NCBI RefSeq assembly: GCF_040833955.1
Contig: NZ_CP162133.1
Location: 2,797,501 to 2,861,500 of the forward strand
From: Leptospira sp. WS60.C2
Lineage (GTDB): Bacteria > Spirochaetota > Leptospiria > Leptospirales > Leptospiraceae
Length of the DNA: 64,000 bases
Direction of reading: 5' to 3'
Below the pieces are notes generated by a model. The model was not told the origin of the DNA, searched no databases, and worked only from the letters and a program-made list of their open reading frames with translations. Below are positions 46,082-55,866 of this stretch, in pieces (within the stretch, counting starts at the first letter, position 1; each line of letters opens with the position of its first letter). The position numbers and the translations under genes are program-made.

Positions 46082-46597
46082 CTACTGAATCGTTGTGAGG
46101 TATTTGTCCAACTCCAAATAACATTCTGCCATACCATCTGCTGCACCTGACTCAACCATCATCTTACAAATATCAGATGAAGCGTACCGACAGAGATGTG
46201 TCATAAGAGTCCGTTTTCCTTCTGTTTCGAATGTGCGTGATTCAAATGTCGCATTTGGATCTTCGGGAGCATCTGCGTCGAATGTTGCCATGTCCATAAT
46301 ATAATTTTCTGTGTTGGAAAGAGTCTCTGGAACAACAACTTCGCGAAATGTTCCGTATACACCCGATTTGTTTCCTTTTTGGTCGGCGTATAAATACAAA
46401 TACTTTCCACCCACACGTAGGTCTTGTTCACAAGTATCAAGGACCATGCCTTCTGGGCCGATTAGCCAGCGACGCATTAACTCAGGTTTGGTGTGACAAT
46501 CAAAAACCAATTCCTTAGGTGCATCGAAATACCTTTGAAACACAACCTCTGTTTCACTTTTACGAATTATCTTCACTTCATTTTGTTTTGAATTCAT
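46082..46597 (-). CDS. SRPBCC / AHSA1-domain protein
   Basis: A 171-residue helix-grip protein: VVFQRYFDAPKELVFDCHTKPELMRRWLIGPEGM at the N-terminus and a C-terminal helix (KMMVESGAADGMAECYLELDKYL) are typical of activator-of-Hsp90-like START superfamily proteins. Members often bind hydrophobic ligands. It overlaps the ArsR-type gene by 4 bp, a well-known pairing in which the regulator controls the SRPBCC gene. Confidence 0.88.
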   Translation of the reverse strand: MNSKQNEVKIIRKSETEVVFQRYFDAPKELVFDCHTKPELMRRWLIGPEGMVLDTCEQDLRVGGKYLYLYADQKGNKSGVYGTFREVVVPETLSNTENYIMDMATFDADAPEDPNATFESRTFETEGKRTLMTHLCRYASSDICKMMVESGAADGMAECYLELDKYLTTIQ

Positions 46598-46938
46598 TTT
46601 TTTTTACCCCCTTTCGGTTGTATTCTTTGTAGTTCTTCCAATAACCCATCGAGAGCCTGGTATCGTTTTTCCCATATCTGGCGGTATTTCTCCATCCAAT
46701 CCACAGCTTCTTTGAGTGGAGCAGTTTGTAACCTACGTGGTCTTTCCTGACCCCTTCTTGTTGTCGTAATGAGTCCAGCTTCTTCTAATATCTTAAGATG
46801 TTTCGAGATTGCTGGTTGACTCATTTGAAAAGGTTTCGTGAGTTCCATCACCGTTAGCTCTTTTTTCGCCAGATGCATCAAAATGGCCCTTCTCGTGGGG
46901 TCAGCCAGCGCGGAGAATGTTGCGTCCAGAGTTTGCAT
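46594..46938 (-). CDS. ArsR-type winged-helix regulator of the SRPBCC gene
   Basis: 114 residues from ATG 46938: FSALADPTRRAILMHLAKKELTVMEL, then the recognition helix MSQPAISKHLKILEEAGLI and a basic wing RRGQERPRRLQ. Metal-site cysteines are absent, so it is not a metal sensor of the arsenic type. A TTG at 46944 is another possible start. An 8-bp inverted repeat overlaps the first codon, pointing to autoregulation. Confidence 0.88.
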   Translation of the reverse strand: MQTLDATFSALADPTRRAILMHLAKKELTVMELTKPFQMSQPAISKHLKILEEAGLITTTRRGQERPRRLQTAPLKEAVDWMEKYRQIWEKRYQALDGLLEELQRIQPKGGKKK

Positions 46939-46968
46939 AACCAATTATTTATATATCTATTTGGTTAT
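46937..46968 (-). promoter_or_regulatory. Inverted repeat overlapping the start of the ArsR-type gene
   Basis: ATAACCAA (46937-46944) and TTGGTTAT (46961-46968) are perfect 8-bp arms 16 nt apart. The first arm includes two bases of the ATG. No ribosome site is visible. It is a good candidate operator for the regulator. Confidence 0.6.
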
Positions 46969-47070
46969 ATAAAGAAAATTTGTCAAGGCAATTTTCCAAA
47001 TAAAATTCAAAACAGTTTCGGTTTTGAAAAGGTTTACACGAAGAAGGGAATAAATTGAATACGTTACTTT

Positions 47071-47541
47071 CTAAAGAGTAGATAATGCTAAATCTAGAAA
47101 CATTTTTATATTGGCTCTTTCGTATAAACCTGATTCTAATTCAATTTCTCGAAATCCATATTCACGATACAGATGAATTGCGGATTCAAGTTTTGTATTG
47201 GAATATAAAATCAGGGAACGAATTTTCTTTTCCTTAGCAAAGATAAGACAATGTTCTAAAAGCTTTCTTCCAATTCCTTTCCCTTGTACTGATTCGGTAA
47301 CAGCCATCTTTCCCAATTCGAATTCCGTTTCTGTTTTTTTCAATAAAGATGCTGTACCAACAATTTGGTCTTGAAATTTGGCAAAAAAAATATATCCCCC
47401 TTTATCGATAATATATCGTTTAGGATCAGACAAAGCGAGTACATCACCTTCTTCGATGCGAAAGTATTTCTGCAACCACTCATAGTTCAAAGTCTTGATG
47501 AATTCGGCTAACGCAGGTGTGAAGGGAATGATTTCGATCAT
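47071..47541 (-). CDS. GNAT family N-acetyltransferase
   Basis: 156 residues from ATG 47541. Acetyl-CoA-binding motif A is visible as ELGKMAVTESVQGKGIGRKLLEHCL, followed by LILYSNTKLESAIHLYREYGFREIE. It transfers an acetyl group to an unknown amine. A frame start at 47574 would overlap the upstream aldo-keto reductase gene. It seems to be the last gene of a three-gene minus-strand unit. Confidence 0.88.
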   Translation of the reverse strand: MIEIIPFTPALAEFIKTLNYEWLQKYFRIEEGDVLALSDPKRYIIDKGGYIFFAKFQDQIVGTASLLKKTETEFELGKMAVTESVQGKGIGRKLLEHCLIFAKEKKIRSLILYSNTKLESAIHLYREYGFREIELESGLYERANIKMFLDLALSTL

Positions 47542-47548
47542 ACCGTTT

Positions 47549-48454
47549 TTACGCCACTTCCCGACCTCTTGCAACTTCCAAAAGAGAAAACCAATCCAAA
47601 CGAGTTAGCGGAAAAGAAAAACATTTTGCTGCAGATTCGATTCGTTTTAAATCATTGGTTCCTAAAATCGGGATGAGACCTGCTGGGTGATTCAAAAACC
47701 AGGAATAAACAATTTGGTCGACACTGGCTCCGTATTTTTTCGCAATCTCTTCTAATTTCGATAAAGTATTTGATTCGCTTTCTGTTTTCGGTGCAAAAAT
47801 TTTCCCCCCAGCTGTTGGAGACCAAACCATTGGATGAATTCCAAATTGAATCATTTGGTCGAATGTACCATCGAACATTGGTTCGGTGTGAAATAAATGG
47901 AACTCGACTTGGTTCGTAAAAAGTGGTCGTTTGTATTGGGATTGTATCATTTGAAACTGAGAAGGCGTAAAATTAGAAACACCGAAATGTTTCACCTTTC
48001 CTTCTTGGATTAAGGATTCAAATACCTCTGCGATCTCAGTTGGATCCATGAGTGGATCAGGTCTATGGATCAGCACCACATCCAATGAATCCAACTGTAA
48101 CTTCCGTAAAGAACGTTCCACCGAATACCGGATGTGTTCTTTCGATGTATTATAGTGTTTTGTTGGAAATTTGGAACCAGGAACTTGTATCCCAAACTTT
48201 GTGATGATTTTGATTTTATTTTTTAAATCTGGGTGTTTCTTTACTACCATTCCAAATCGTTCTTCGTTTTCAAAGTCACCGTAAATGTCTGCATGATCAA
48301 AAGTATCGATTCCTAAAGAAAGACAAGTATTGATTTTTTTATAAATTTGCTCTTCGCCAAATCCATCTTTGTCTTCATGTAATCTCCAAATTCCATAGAC
48401 CAATCGAGAAATGGATACATTGTGTTTGATAAATTTGATTTGTGGAACCATCAT
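47549..48454 (-). CDS. Aldo/keto reductase
   Basis: A 301-residue TIM-barrel reductase. Catalytic residues are placed as expected: D in [14 protein letters not shown] in ADIYG, K in KIKIITKFG and H in [23 protein letters not shown] and the C-terminal [12 protein letters not shown] complete the fold. It resembles the YdhF-type subgroup. It overlaps the upstream luciferase-like gene by 4 bp. Confidence 0.92.
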   Translation of the reverse strand: MMVPQIKFIKHNVSISRLVYGIWRLHEDKDGFGEEQIYKKINTCLSLGIDTFDHADIYGDFENEERFGMVVKKHPDLKNKIKIITKFGIQVPGSKFPTKHYNTSKEHIRYSVERSLRKLQLDSLDVVLIHRPDPLMDPTEIAEVFESLIQEGKVKHFGVSNFTPSQFQMIQSQYKRPLFTNQVEFHLFHTEPMFDGTFDQMIQFGIHPMVWSPTAGGKIFAPKTESESNTLSKLEEIAKKYGASVDQIVYSWFLNHPAGLIPILGTNDLKRIESAAKCFSFPLTRLDWFSLLEVARGREVA

Positions 48455-49614
48455 TTTCTTTCTCCTGTCGTAAGAGGTGTAACTGGAATTCCTTTTGGTT
48501 TTCTTCCTTGTGCCTCTGCAAAATTCACTGTTTTGATTTTTGGTAAAACTTTCTCTGCAAACAGTTTAGATTCTTCGATGAGAGGATATCCAGAAAAGAT
48601 AAACGCACGAATTCCCATTCGGATGTACCTTTGGATTTTTTCATATACTTGTTCGGGTGTTCCTACAATTGCTGATCCACAACCAGACCGCGCAAGTCCA
48701 ATGCCTGACCAAATCATCGGTTCAATGAATAAATCGGAATCTGCTGACTTACGAAGTTCATCTTGTCTCAAAACTCCTGCCGAATTAGAATCAAGTGCTC
48801 TATGTTTGATATCATTCGCTCTTTCAAGATCAAGTCTTGATAACAAACGTTTTGCGGCATCTTTTGCTTCTTTTTCCGTGTCTCTGACGATCAAATGAAT
48901 TCGAAGGCCAAAATCAATTTTTCGACCAAATTGTTTCGCACGTAAACTTAAGTCTTTCATCGTGTCAGCAAGTCGTTCTTCTGTTTCTGGCCACATCAAA
49001 AACACATCACAAAACTCAGCACACAAAGCCCTTGCATCCTCTGAGATCCCACCGAAATACAACAATGGTCCACCATTCTCTTGGTAAGATTTAACTGGGT
49101 CGGCTGTTAAATCGAATTGGTAGTGTTTTCCTTGGAATTTGATATGATCTCTTGTCCAACCTTGTTGTAAAATTTGAATGACTTCCTTTGAAATTTCATA
49201 TCTTGTTTTTGAATCTCGAATTGTACCGGGAAGGTCAGAAGAAATGATATTGATGTTGAGTCTTCCCTTTAGCATATGATCCAAAGTGGAAAGGGTTCTT
49301 GCAAGCATGGGCGGATGGATTTCTCCACACCGAATCGCTGTTAGGAGAGAAATTTGTTTTGTAAATTGCGAGGCGGCAGCCGCAAACGTTAACGTGTCTT
49401 GGCCTGTTTGATAAGAAGATGGCAAAAGTATATTTTGATATCCTAACTCATCTGCAGTGCGAATGATGTCTGCGCAATGTTCAAAACTAGAACGTAAACT
49501 CCCATCCGGGACTCCTAAAAACTCATAATCACCATTGCAAAGGTCACAAAACCAGGCAACTTCCACGGAAGTGTCTTCGGATCGAATGGCGGGTGCTTGG
49601 GGAATTGGATTCAT
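48451..49614 (-). CDS. Luciferase-like flavin-dependent monooxygenase (SsuD-type)
   Basis: 387 residues from ATG 49614. The sequence [73 protein letters not shown] and [25 protein letters not shown] match the alkanesulfonate monooxygenase group of FMNH2-dependent enzymes. No sulfonate transporter or flavin reductase gene is nearby, so the substrate is open. A start at 49641 is an alternative. Confidence 0.85.
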   Translation of the reverse strand: MNPIPQAPAIRSEDTSVEVAWFCDLCNGDYEFLGVPDGSLRSSFEHCADIIRTADELGYQNILLPSSYQTGQDTLTFAAAASQFTKQISLLTAIRCGEIHPPMLARTLSTLDHMLKGRLNINIISSDLPGTIRDSKTRYEISKEVIQILQQGWTRDHIKFQGKHYQFDLTADPVKSYQENGGPLLYFGGISEDARALCAEFCDVFLMWPETEERLADTMKDLSLRAKQFGRKIDFGLRIHLIVRDTEKEAKDAAKRLLSRLDLERANDIKHRALDSNSAGVLRQDELRKSADSDLFIEPMIWSGIGLARSGCGSAIVGTPEQVYEKIQRYIRMGIRAFIFSGYPLIEESKLFAEKVLPKIKTVNFAEAQGRKPKGIPVTPLTTGERK

Positions 49615-49724
49615 TGTTGCCAATAGAAACCTAGATACCAAGAAACGACAAGAGGGATTTCGAAAAATCTATCGCTTGCTTTATTTTTATAAAAAATTGA
49701 CTCTGGCGGTTCCATTCCTGTCCT

Positions 49725-51554
49725 ATGATCACTACGATTGACATTCTATTCTTTGGATTTACCTTCCTCCTTGTACTCGGAATCGGCATGTATGCTGGTA
49801 GAAAAGAATCATCCTCAAAAGATTATTTTCTCGGAGGCAGAAGTCTTCCCTGGTGGGGAATTGCGGGCTCTCTGTTTGGTACAAACATTTCTGCCAACCA
49901 TTTGGTGGGAATGCTCGGGATTGGATTTTCCGTTGGTTTTGCCCAAAGTCATTATGAATTTGGATCCATTCCAGCGATTGTATTATTGGCGTTCGTCTTT
50001 TTACCCCTCTTCCGCAGAAAAAAGTTTTTTACCCTGTCGCAATTTTTACAGGAAAAGTTTGGAAAGGAAACAGGAAGGATTTATTCTGCGATCTCACTCA
50101 TCCTCATCACAATCCAACTGACAGGTGCCCTTTATATTGGAGCTCGTAGTTTTTTACCTTTTTTACAAAACCTAGGTCTACAGGTTACCTACAACGAGTT
50201 AGTCATTTGGATTGCGTTTACATCTACCATCTACACTTGGTTTGGTGGATTAAAGTCGGTGGTTTACACGGATGTGATCCAAACATTTTTGATATTGGCC
50301 TCAGGACTAGTACTTGCCTATCTTTCGATTACAAGACCAGAAGTCGGTGGGATATTTGAACTCTTTACAAAAGAAGAATCAAGGATGGATGGTTTGAGTA
50401 AAATGAGTTTATATCTACCACCGAATCACCCAACGCTTCCTTGGACAGGAGCCTTAAGCGGACTATTCCTGCTCCACACATTTTATTGGAACACAAATCA
50501 ATATGTCGTACAAAGAACATTAGGTGGAAAATCACTCAGAGAAGCTAGATACGGAATCTTGGTCGGTGGATTGTTAAAACTAACTGTTCCTTTTTTCTCA
50601 ATCTTAACTGGAATCGCAGCGTATCAAATATGGTCATCTCTTGGAGAAACGGCAAATGTGGCACCAGATGAAGCTTTTTCCAAATTAGTTGTACTAGTAG
50701 TGCCAGTTGGATACGGACTGATCGGAATCATCCTTGCGGGACTCCTTGGTGCGATTTTTTCAAGCATCGATTCCATGTTACATTCGGCAGCAACTTTATT
50801 TACCATTGACTTCTACAAACCACTCATCGAAAAGAATGGACTTTCTCTTTCTGATGAAAAAGAAATGCAATCTGGTAGAGTCTTTCTTTTGCTTTTTTCA
50901 ATTCTAGTTACAATATTTGCAATTGTTCTAATTGATCCAAATTCAAAGAAAAACTTCTTTATCGAATTATCTAATCAGAGTTCACACTTTACTCCAGCAC
51001 TTCTGGTTGTATTTTTACTTGGAATTTTTAATTTTCAAATCAAAACATTCACTATTTGTTTTACAATCCTATTTACCCCTATCCTTTCATTACTAAGTCC
51101 TTATCTTTATTCAGAATTTGCTCCTATATTCATCAAACAGATATTTGGTGATGAACTCAATTTTTTACACCGAGTGTTTTTAGTTTTTCATTTTGCATTC
51201 TTTTTTCTAATCCTTGCAGGATACCTACAAAACAAAATGAACTCAAACAAGAAAATGTTTCAATTGCCTTTATTCCGTGCAAATTTCAAATCTCAGAGTT
51301 ATCTATTTACAATCTATGGTTTCCCTGTGTTCCTTTGTTTCTTTTTTCTCATCATTGGATTACGAATCCAATTCCCCACATCAAAATCTCTTTTGGCTTT
51401 ATTGGGACTCATTCTTTTTTTCCTGTTTTCGATCCTAATGATACTGCAAAAGAAAGCCAAAACACAATCCTATCTCTCCCTATTTCTAAAACGAGACGAA
51501 TGGTTGTATGGAATTTTACTTGGAATCACTTTTTCTTTCTATTTATGGTTCTAA
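49725..51554 (+). CDS. Sodium:solute symporter (SLC5/SSS family)
   Basis: A 609-residue membrane protein with about 14 segments. DYFLGGRSLPWWGIAGSLFGTNISANHLVGM and YTWFGGLKSVVYTDVIQTFLIL are SSS-family landmarks, as is GLLGAIFSSIDSMLHSAATLFTIDFYKP. It imports a sugar or similar solute with sodium, in the style of the SglT branch. It is monocistronic. Confidence 0.9.
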   Translation: MITTIDILFFGFTFLLVLGIGMYAGRKESSSKDYFLGGRSLPWWGIAGSLFGTNISANHLVGMLGIGFSVGFAQSHYEFGSIPAIVLLAFVFLPLFRRKKFFTLSQFLQEKFGKETGRIYSAISLILITIQLTGALYIGARSFLPFLQNLGLQVTYNELVIWIAFTSTIYTWFGGLKSVVYTDVIQTFLILASGLVLAYLSITRPEVGGIFELFTKEESRMDGLSKMSLYLPPNHPTLPWTGALSGLFLLHTFYWNTNQYVVQRTLGGKSLREARYGILVGGLLKLTVPFFSILTGIAAYQIWSSLGETANVAPDEAFSKLVVLVVPVGYGLIGIILAGLLGAIFSSIDSMLHSAATLFTIDFYKPLIEKNGLSLSDEKEMQSGRVFLLLFSILVTIFAIVLIDPNSKKNFFIELSNQSSHFTPALLVVFLLGIFNFQIKTFTICFTILFTPILSLLSPYLYSEFAPIFIKQIFGDELNFLHRVFLVFHFAFFFLILAGYLQNKMNSNKKMFQLPLFRANFKSQSYLFTIYGFPVFLCFFFLIIGLRIQFPTSKSLLALLGLILFFLFSILMILQKKAKTQSYLSLFLKRDEWLYGILLGITFSFYLWF

Positions 51555-51648
51555 AATACGGTAAATTCTATCGTATTGTTTACCAAACAAATTTATCCTT
51601 TGCTCGGAGTCGAAATTAAATCCTTCTGATTACCAATTCAAATGATAA

Positions 51649-51771
51649 TGCAATCAACAGATTATCGAAATCACCGATAAAAAAGGAGAACCGGTTATCA
51701 CTTCCAAAAAGGGGGTGTTCATTCCTATTGATTTAAGTCGGATTGGAGGCAAATGGATCATCGTACGATAG
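51649..51771 (+). pseudogene. Possible C-terminal remnant of a lost gene
   Basis: The frame between a stop at 51646 and TAG at 51769 reads as convincing protein (IIEITDKKGEPVITSK, then IPIDLSRIGGKWIIVR) but has no start codon or ribosome site, and only 40 codons are left. It looks like the tail of a decayed beta-rich protein. I do not recognise the parent family. Confidence 0.35.
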
Positions 51772-51832
51772 ACGAAGTGTCTTTCCCAATAGAAATGACT
51801 TGAAATCAAAAGTATTTCTCAAATTACTATAG

Positions 51833-51858
51833 AAGGAGAAATAAATTTCTGCTCCCTT
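51833..51858 (+). promoter_or_regulatory. Ribosome-site hairpin before the glycosyltransferase start
   Basis: AAGGAG (51833-51838) is 20 nt from the ATG, too far for normal use. AGAAAT (51837-51842) and ATTTCT (51845-51850) can fold between them and shorten the distance, or CTCCC before the ATG can cover the AAGGAG. Confidence 0.35.
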
Positions 51859-52578
51859 ATGAAAAAAAATCAATTAAGTATCGTGATTCCATGTTATCGA
51901 GAAAACAATCGTTTACCAAAATTTCTCGATTCTTTGGTACAAATGTTCCAAGGGAATCCCGAAATTAATTTTGTGATTGTAGATGATGGTAGCCCAGTCT
52001 ATGAATTTTTAGAACTCAAAGAAAAGATTGGAACGATACTATCAAATCCTCAATTCCAGTTGTTACATTATGAGAAGAATATGGGCAAAGGGAATGCCAT
52101 CCAATTGGGAATTGAAAACTCGAATGGAAATTATTTAGGTTTTATTGATGCTGATGGTGCAACCCCTGCTTATGAATTAAAAAGAATGTGGGACCATATC
52201 AACTCACAAAGCGAAATTGACCTAATCGCTGGATCTAGAATTCCAATGCATGGAAAAACAGTCAAAAAATCCCTACATAGACACATCGCTAATCGAATTT
52301 TTTCCTATTATTTTCATCAGCTATTTGAAATTCAAATCTATGACCCACAGTGTGGATGTAAAATTTTCAAACGGTCGAGTTATGATCAAATCAAACAAAA
52401 AATTACCGATTTACGCTGGTTATGGGACACACAACTTTTGATTCTTTTTCAGAGAAATCAATTTTCAATATTAGAATTTCCAATCGATTGGAATGAAATT
52501 CCAAATTCCAAATTTAGTTTTTTTAGGGATTCTCTCTCAGTTTTAGTATCACTATGGAGATACAGAAATCTAAGATAG
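51859..52578 (+). CDS. Family 2 glycosyltransferase, dolichyl-phosphate-glucose-synthase-like
   Basis: A 239-residue GT-A enzyme: SIVIPCYRENNRLPKFLDSL, NFVIVDDGSP, NMGKGNAIQLGIENSNGNYLGFIDADGATP and DPQCGCKIFKRSSY match ALG5-like polyprenyl-phosphate glycosyltransferases. It lacks the membrane C-terminus of some relatives. It probably charges a lipid carrier with a sugar for envelope glycans. The ATG is fixed by the fold. Confidence 0.88.
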   Translation: MKKNQLSIVIPCYRENNRLPKFLDSLVQMFQGNPEINFVIVDDGSPVYEFLELKEKIGTILSNPQFQLLHYEKNMGKGNAIQLGIENSNGNYLGFIDADGATPAYELKRMWDHINSQSEIDLIAGSRIPMHGKTVKKSLHRHIANRIFSYYFHQLFEIQIYDPQCGCKIFKRSSYDQIKQKITDLRWLWDTQLLILFQRNQFSILEFPIDWNEIPNSKFSFFRDSLSVLVSLWRYRNLR

Positions 52579-52607
52579 TTCTCATCATCAAATAAAGCCT
52601 GATTTGG

Positions 52608-53867
52608 TTATTTCTTTTCTGATATCGCAAAGATTTTTTTTGGTGAACTGATTCCTTTTAATTTATGTTCCCCTAACTCTTCCCAGCGAACAGGGATTTG
52701 TTGTGCTAAATTCTCCGAAGCCAATACTGCTTTCCCTAATTCTCCACACATACCAGCAATTCGACTCGTGAGATTAACTGCTTCACCAATCACAGTAAAA
52801 TCCAATCGGTCCATCGAACCGATATTGCCATATAGAATTTTTCCCGAATGTAACCCAACACCATGATGGATCGGAAGTTTACCATCCGAAGAACGCAGAG
52901 CATTCAATTTTGAAAGTGCATCCCCAATCTTTCTCACGGTTAGCAGTACTTTTTTTCCGACTACTAATTTGTTTTTTTCATGGAATGGAAAGACTGCCAA
53001 GATTCCATCTCCCAATAACTTTAGAACTTCCCCACCGAAAGCCTCAATGTGTGGTATTGCAACTCCAAAATAATCATTTAACAGCTGTATGACTTCCTTT
53101 GGTGAAAGTTTTTCACTGATTCCAGAATAGTTCCTAATATCAGAAAACCAAATGATTGATTGGATATTTTCCAATTCTCCCAGATAAATTTTCCCTGAAT
53201 AGACAGTAGATCCAGTTCTTTTTCCTAAATAGATTCCAAGTAATGTTTCTGTGAGTTCCGATTGAATGAAAGTCCACCATTTCAAAGCAATCATGTTTAA
53301 TGATTTGGTTAAAAAATTCAGTTCAGTTTCATCAAAACCATTCGGTTTGTTGGTGAGTAAACTTAAAAAGGCATAACTATTTCCCTTTTGGATCACGGGA
53401 ACAGCTAAGTAACCTGTCGCTCCAGAAGGAGCCAACTCCTCTAAAATTGGATATGGGTAATGACCTTCATATCCTTTTTCAAACTGATAATAATAGGTTT
53501 GTTTCTTTGTTAATACATATTGAATAGGACTTGAAGTAAATTGTGAAGACTGAATGGAACCTAATCTAAATTTGGTGACACGAACAAATGAATCTGGAAA
53601 TTCATAAAATTTGCTAGAATGGAATAGCTGATTCACTTGGATGTCAAAATTTTCTTTTTGGTCATTCGGAGCCCAGAGGTATGCTAATGTTTCCACTTGG
53701 GGGTGTAATGTTCGAGTACCCATATTACCTCGGGTGATCTGGAGGCCCAAGGTCTGTAAATATTGAATATACGAATGGAATAAAACAGCTGGAGAATCAA
53801 TTTTTGGAAGTTCTTCCAGATACCAATCCATAAAAGAATCAATTAGGGATTTAGATCGGTAAGTCAT
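52608..53867 (-). CDS. Class III adenylate/guanylate cyclase with GAF-like sensor region
   Basis: 419 residues from ATG 53867. The N-terminal half looks like a GAF-type sensor (GATGYLAVPVIQKGNSYAFLSLLT). The C-terminal cyclase domain has the metal-binding aspartates in IIWFSDIRNYS and LLGDGILAVF, then GVGLHSGKILYGNIGS and FTVIGEAVNLTSRI. It makes cyclic AMP (or GMP). The frame can be read from 53927, but that part lies within the terminator of the isocitrate dehydrogenase gene, so I use 53867. Confidence 0.88.
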   Translation of the reverse strand: MTYRSKSLIDSFMDWYLEELPKIDSPAVLFHSYIQYLQTLGLQITRGNMGTRTLHPQVETLAYLWAPNDQKENFDIQVNQLFHSSKFYEFPDSFVRVTKFRLGSIQSSQFTSSPIQYVLTKKQTYYYQFEKGYEGHYPYPILEELAPSGATGYLAVPVIQKGNSYAFLSLLTNKPNGFDETELNFLTKSLNMIALKWWTFIQSELTETLLGIYLGKRTGSTVYSGKIYLGELENIQSIIWFSDIRNYSGISEKLSPKEVIQLLNDYFGVAIPHIEAFGGEVLKLLGDGILAVFPFHEKNKLVVGKKVLLTVRKIGDALSKLNALRSSDGKLPIHHGVGLHSGKILYGNIGSMDRLDFTVIGEAVNLTSRIAGMCGELGKAVLASENLAQQIPVRWEELGEHKLKGISSPKKIFAISEKK

Positions 53868-53910
53868 GGAATGTTGATTGGATACAAAAAAAGAAGAAAG
53901 GCAAGAAAAT

Positions 53911-53952
53911 AAAAAAAAGAAAATCACCCTGCCAAGTGCAAATGACAGGGTG
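53911..53952 (-). terminator. Rho-independent terminator of the isocitrate dehydrogenase gene
   Basis: On the minus strand CACCCTG pairs with CAGGGTG (53925-53931 and 53946-53952) with three further inner pairs, followed by a tail containing eight T residues at 53911-53918. It begins 11 bp after the stop codon. Confidence 0.85.
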
Positions 53953-53963
53953 AAATCGAGGTG

Positions 53964-55175
53964 TTACTTCAGTTTGGCATCCAAACGTTTTTGTACTGCT
54001 TCCATAAATTGGAAAGTATCCAATTCTGTTTTTTTGGCAGCAGTAGAAAGTGAGAGTAGATCTTTTGTCATTTCACCACCTTCAATCGTTTCGATGATTG
54101 CTTCTTCTAATTTGTGAGCAAAGTTCACAACATCAGGAGTGCCATCGAGTTCTCCACGTTTTGCAAGAGCACCTGTCCAAGCAAAAATTGATGCCACAGA
54201 GTTTGTAGAAGTTGTTTCCCCTTTTTGGTATTTACGATAATGTCGAGTCACTGTTCCGTGAGCCGCTTCATACTCGTATTTTCCGTCTGGTGAAACAAGA
54301 ACCGATGTCATAAGACCAAGAGATCCAAAACCAGATGCCACCATATCACTCATCACATCACCATCGTAATTCATGAGTGCCCAAAGTTGACCACCTTCGT
54401 TTTTCATGATCTGTGCAACCGCATCATCAATGAGGTAGTAACTATAAGTGATACCAGCCGCTTTCATTGCCGCGTCTTGTTCTTTTGCCATGGTATCAAA
54501 GATATCACGGAAACGAGCATGATATTTTTTAGAGATTGTATCTTTTGTAGCAAACCAGATGCTAATTTTTTCTGAAAGAGCATAATTAAAACATGCTTTT
54601 GCAAACGACTTAATCGACTCATCTAGGTTGTGCATTGCAAGTGCAACACCAGCACCTTTGAATTCATTCACAAGTAGTCTTTGTTTTTCTTTACCGCTTG
54701 CATCTGTGTAAACGAGTTCCACTTTTCCTGGACCATCGACTGCAATTTCCACATCACGATAAATATCACCGTAGGCATGACGACCAATCGCAATTGGTTT
54801 TTTCCATGAGTTAACGGCAGCAGGGATATTTTTGATGATGATGGGTTTACGAAATACAGTTCCATCTAAGATCGCACGAATGGTTCCGTTAGGTGATTTC
54901 CATTCTTGTTTCAAATTGTATTCTTTGACACGATCAGCATTTGGAGTGATTGTTGCACATTTTACACCTACACCGTGTTTTTTGATCGCATTCGCAGAAT
55001 CAACAGTCACTTGGTCATCTGTTTTGTCGCGGTATTCAACACCGAGGTCATAATACTCTAAAGTAATATCTAGGTAAGGATGGATGAAACGATCTTTAAT
55101 TTCTTTCCAGATGATTCTTGTCATTTCATCGCCGTCTAACTCAACTAACGGTGTTTTTACTTTAATTTTTCCCAT
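53964..55175 (-). CDS. icd: NADP-dependent isocitrate dehydrogenase
   Basis: 403 residues of the eukaryote-like NADP-IDH subfamily: [39 protein letters not shown] (isocitrate-binding SPNGT), [33 protein letters not shown] (metal aspartates) and [17 protein letters not shown]. It converts isocitrate to 2-oxoglutarate, supplying NADPH and TCA flux. A strong AGGAG lies 6 nt before the ATG. It has a good terminator. Confidence 0.97.
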   Translation of the reverse strand: MGKIKVKTPLVELDGDEMTRIIWKEIKDRFIHPYLDITLEYYDLGVEYRDKTDDQVTVDSANAIKKHGVGVKCATITPNADRVKEYNLKQEWKSPNGTIRAILDGTVFRKPIIIKNIPAAVNSWKKPIAIGRHAYGDIYRDVEIAVDGPGKVELVYTDASGKEKQRLLVNEFKGAGVALAMHNLDESIKSFAKACFNYALSEKISIWFATKDTISKKYHARFRDIFDTMAKEQDAAMKAAGITYSYYLIDDAVAQIMKNEGGQLWALMNYDGDVMSDMVASGFGSLGLMTSVLVSPDGKYEYEAAHGTVTRHYRKYQKGETTSTNSVASIFAWTGALAKRGELDGTPDVVNFAHKLEEAIIETIEGGEMTKDLLSLSTAAKKTELDTFQFMEAVQKRLDAKLK

Positions 55176-55221
55176 TGATTTCTCCTAAACTCATTCAATT
55201 TTTGATTCGCATTTATAAAAC

Positions 55222-55788
55222 TTAATTTGGATTTGCCATGTAGGTATTCCAAAGATAGTGACAAAACTCTGTCGAATTATTGATCGCTCCTGAAATGGTA
55301 TGAATTCCAGTGAGGGATGTATATCTTTTTCTGTAAGCATCTGATTCCGAAATAAGAGAAAGTTTCGATTCCAGCTGTAACAAAACTTCCTTCCAAGTTT
55401 CACATTGTTCTTTGACCAAAGGATCGGTGGCTTTGATTTTCAGTTCTTTTGCTTCTGTGATGTGAATTTCCCAAAAATGAGCAGGAAATGCTGGCGGTGT
55501 ATAGCGGTCACGAATGGCTTCTAGGTCCTTTTCGATCTCTTGGTCTTTAAAACTTTGAAAAAAGAAAAAACTACTGATCCGAAGGGAGATCGGCAAATAA
55601 AATCGGAAGGTTTTGTCATAAGAAACCATCTGTTGAATCACCCACTGTGGAGATTTTCCAGTGGCTTGTTTAGTCTGGAAGGTTTTTGCATCCAAGGATG
55701 CCAATTCATCGAAACAGTATTGGGCGAAACGAAGTTTCTCTTTCCAGAATATTTCTAAGATCTCCGTAACCATATCCGTTTCGTTCAT
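55222..55788 (-). CDS. Hypothetical helical protein, DinB-like pattern uncertain
   Basis: 188 residues, mostly helical, with KSPQWVIQQMVSYDKTFRFYLP and C-terminal NSTEFCHYLWNTYM. The four-helix arrangement is suggestive of DinB-like proteins, but the metal histidines are not clearly present. It could share a transcript with icd, which starts 47 bp after it. The function is unknown. Confidence 0.6.
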   Translation of the reverse strand: MNETDMVTEILEIFWKEKLRFAQYCFDELASLDAKTFQTKQATGKSPQWVIQQMVSYDKTFRFYLPISLRISSFFFFQSFKDQEIEKDLEAIRDRYTPPAFPAHFWEIHITEAKELKIKATDPLVKEQCETWKEVLLQLESKLSLISESDAYRKRYTSLTGIHTISGAINNSTEFCHYLWNTYMANPN

Positions 55789-55866
55789 CCTGGATAGGGG
55801 AAAGTATTTTTCAAGTGAGAATCCGTTTTTAGAACCAGATGGTAAAAGCGCCTACCTCCCCTTCGT

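Larger units (their letters stand above)
51555..51858 (+). other. 304-bp gap after the symporter gene
   Basis: It holds a weak inverted repeat GGTAAA/TTTACC near 51560-51585, a short gene-like remnant (51649-51771) and the leader of the following glycosyltransferase gene. No other feature is recognised. Confidence 0.5.

Noticed and set aside
53868..53927. Upstream extension of the class III cyclase
   Set aside because: It overlaps the hairpin and T-tract of the isocitrate dehydrogenase terminator and has a hydrophobic, low-complexity reading.
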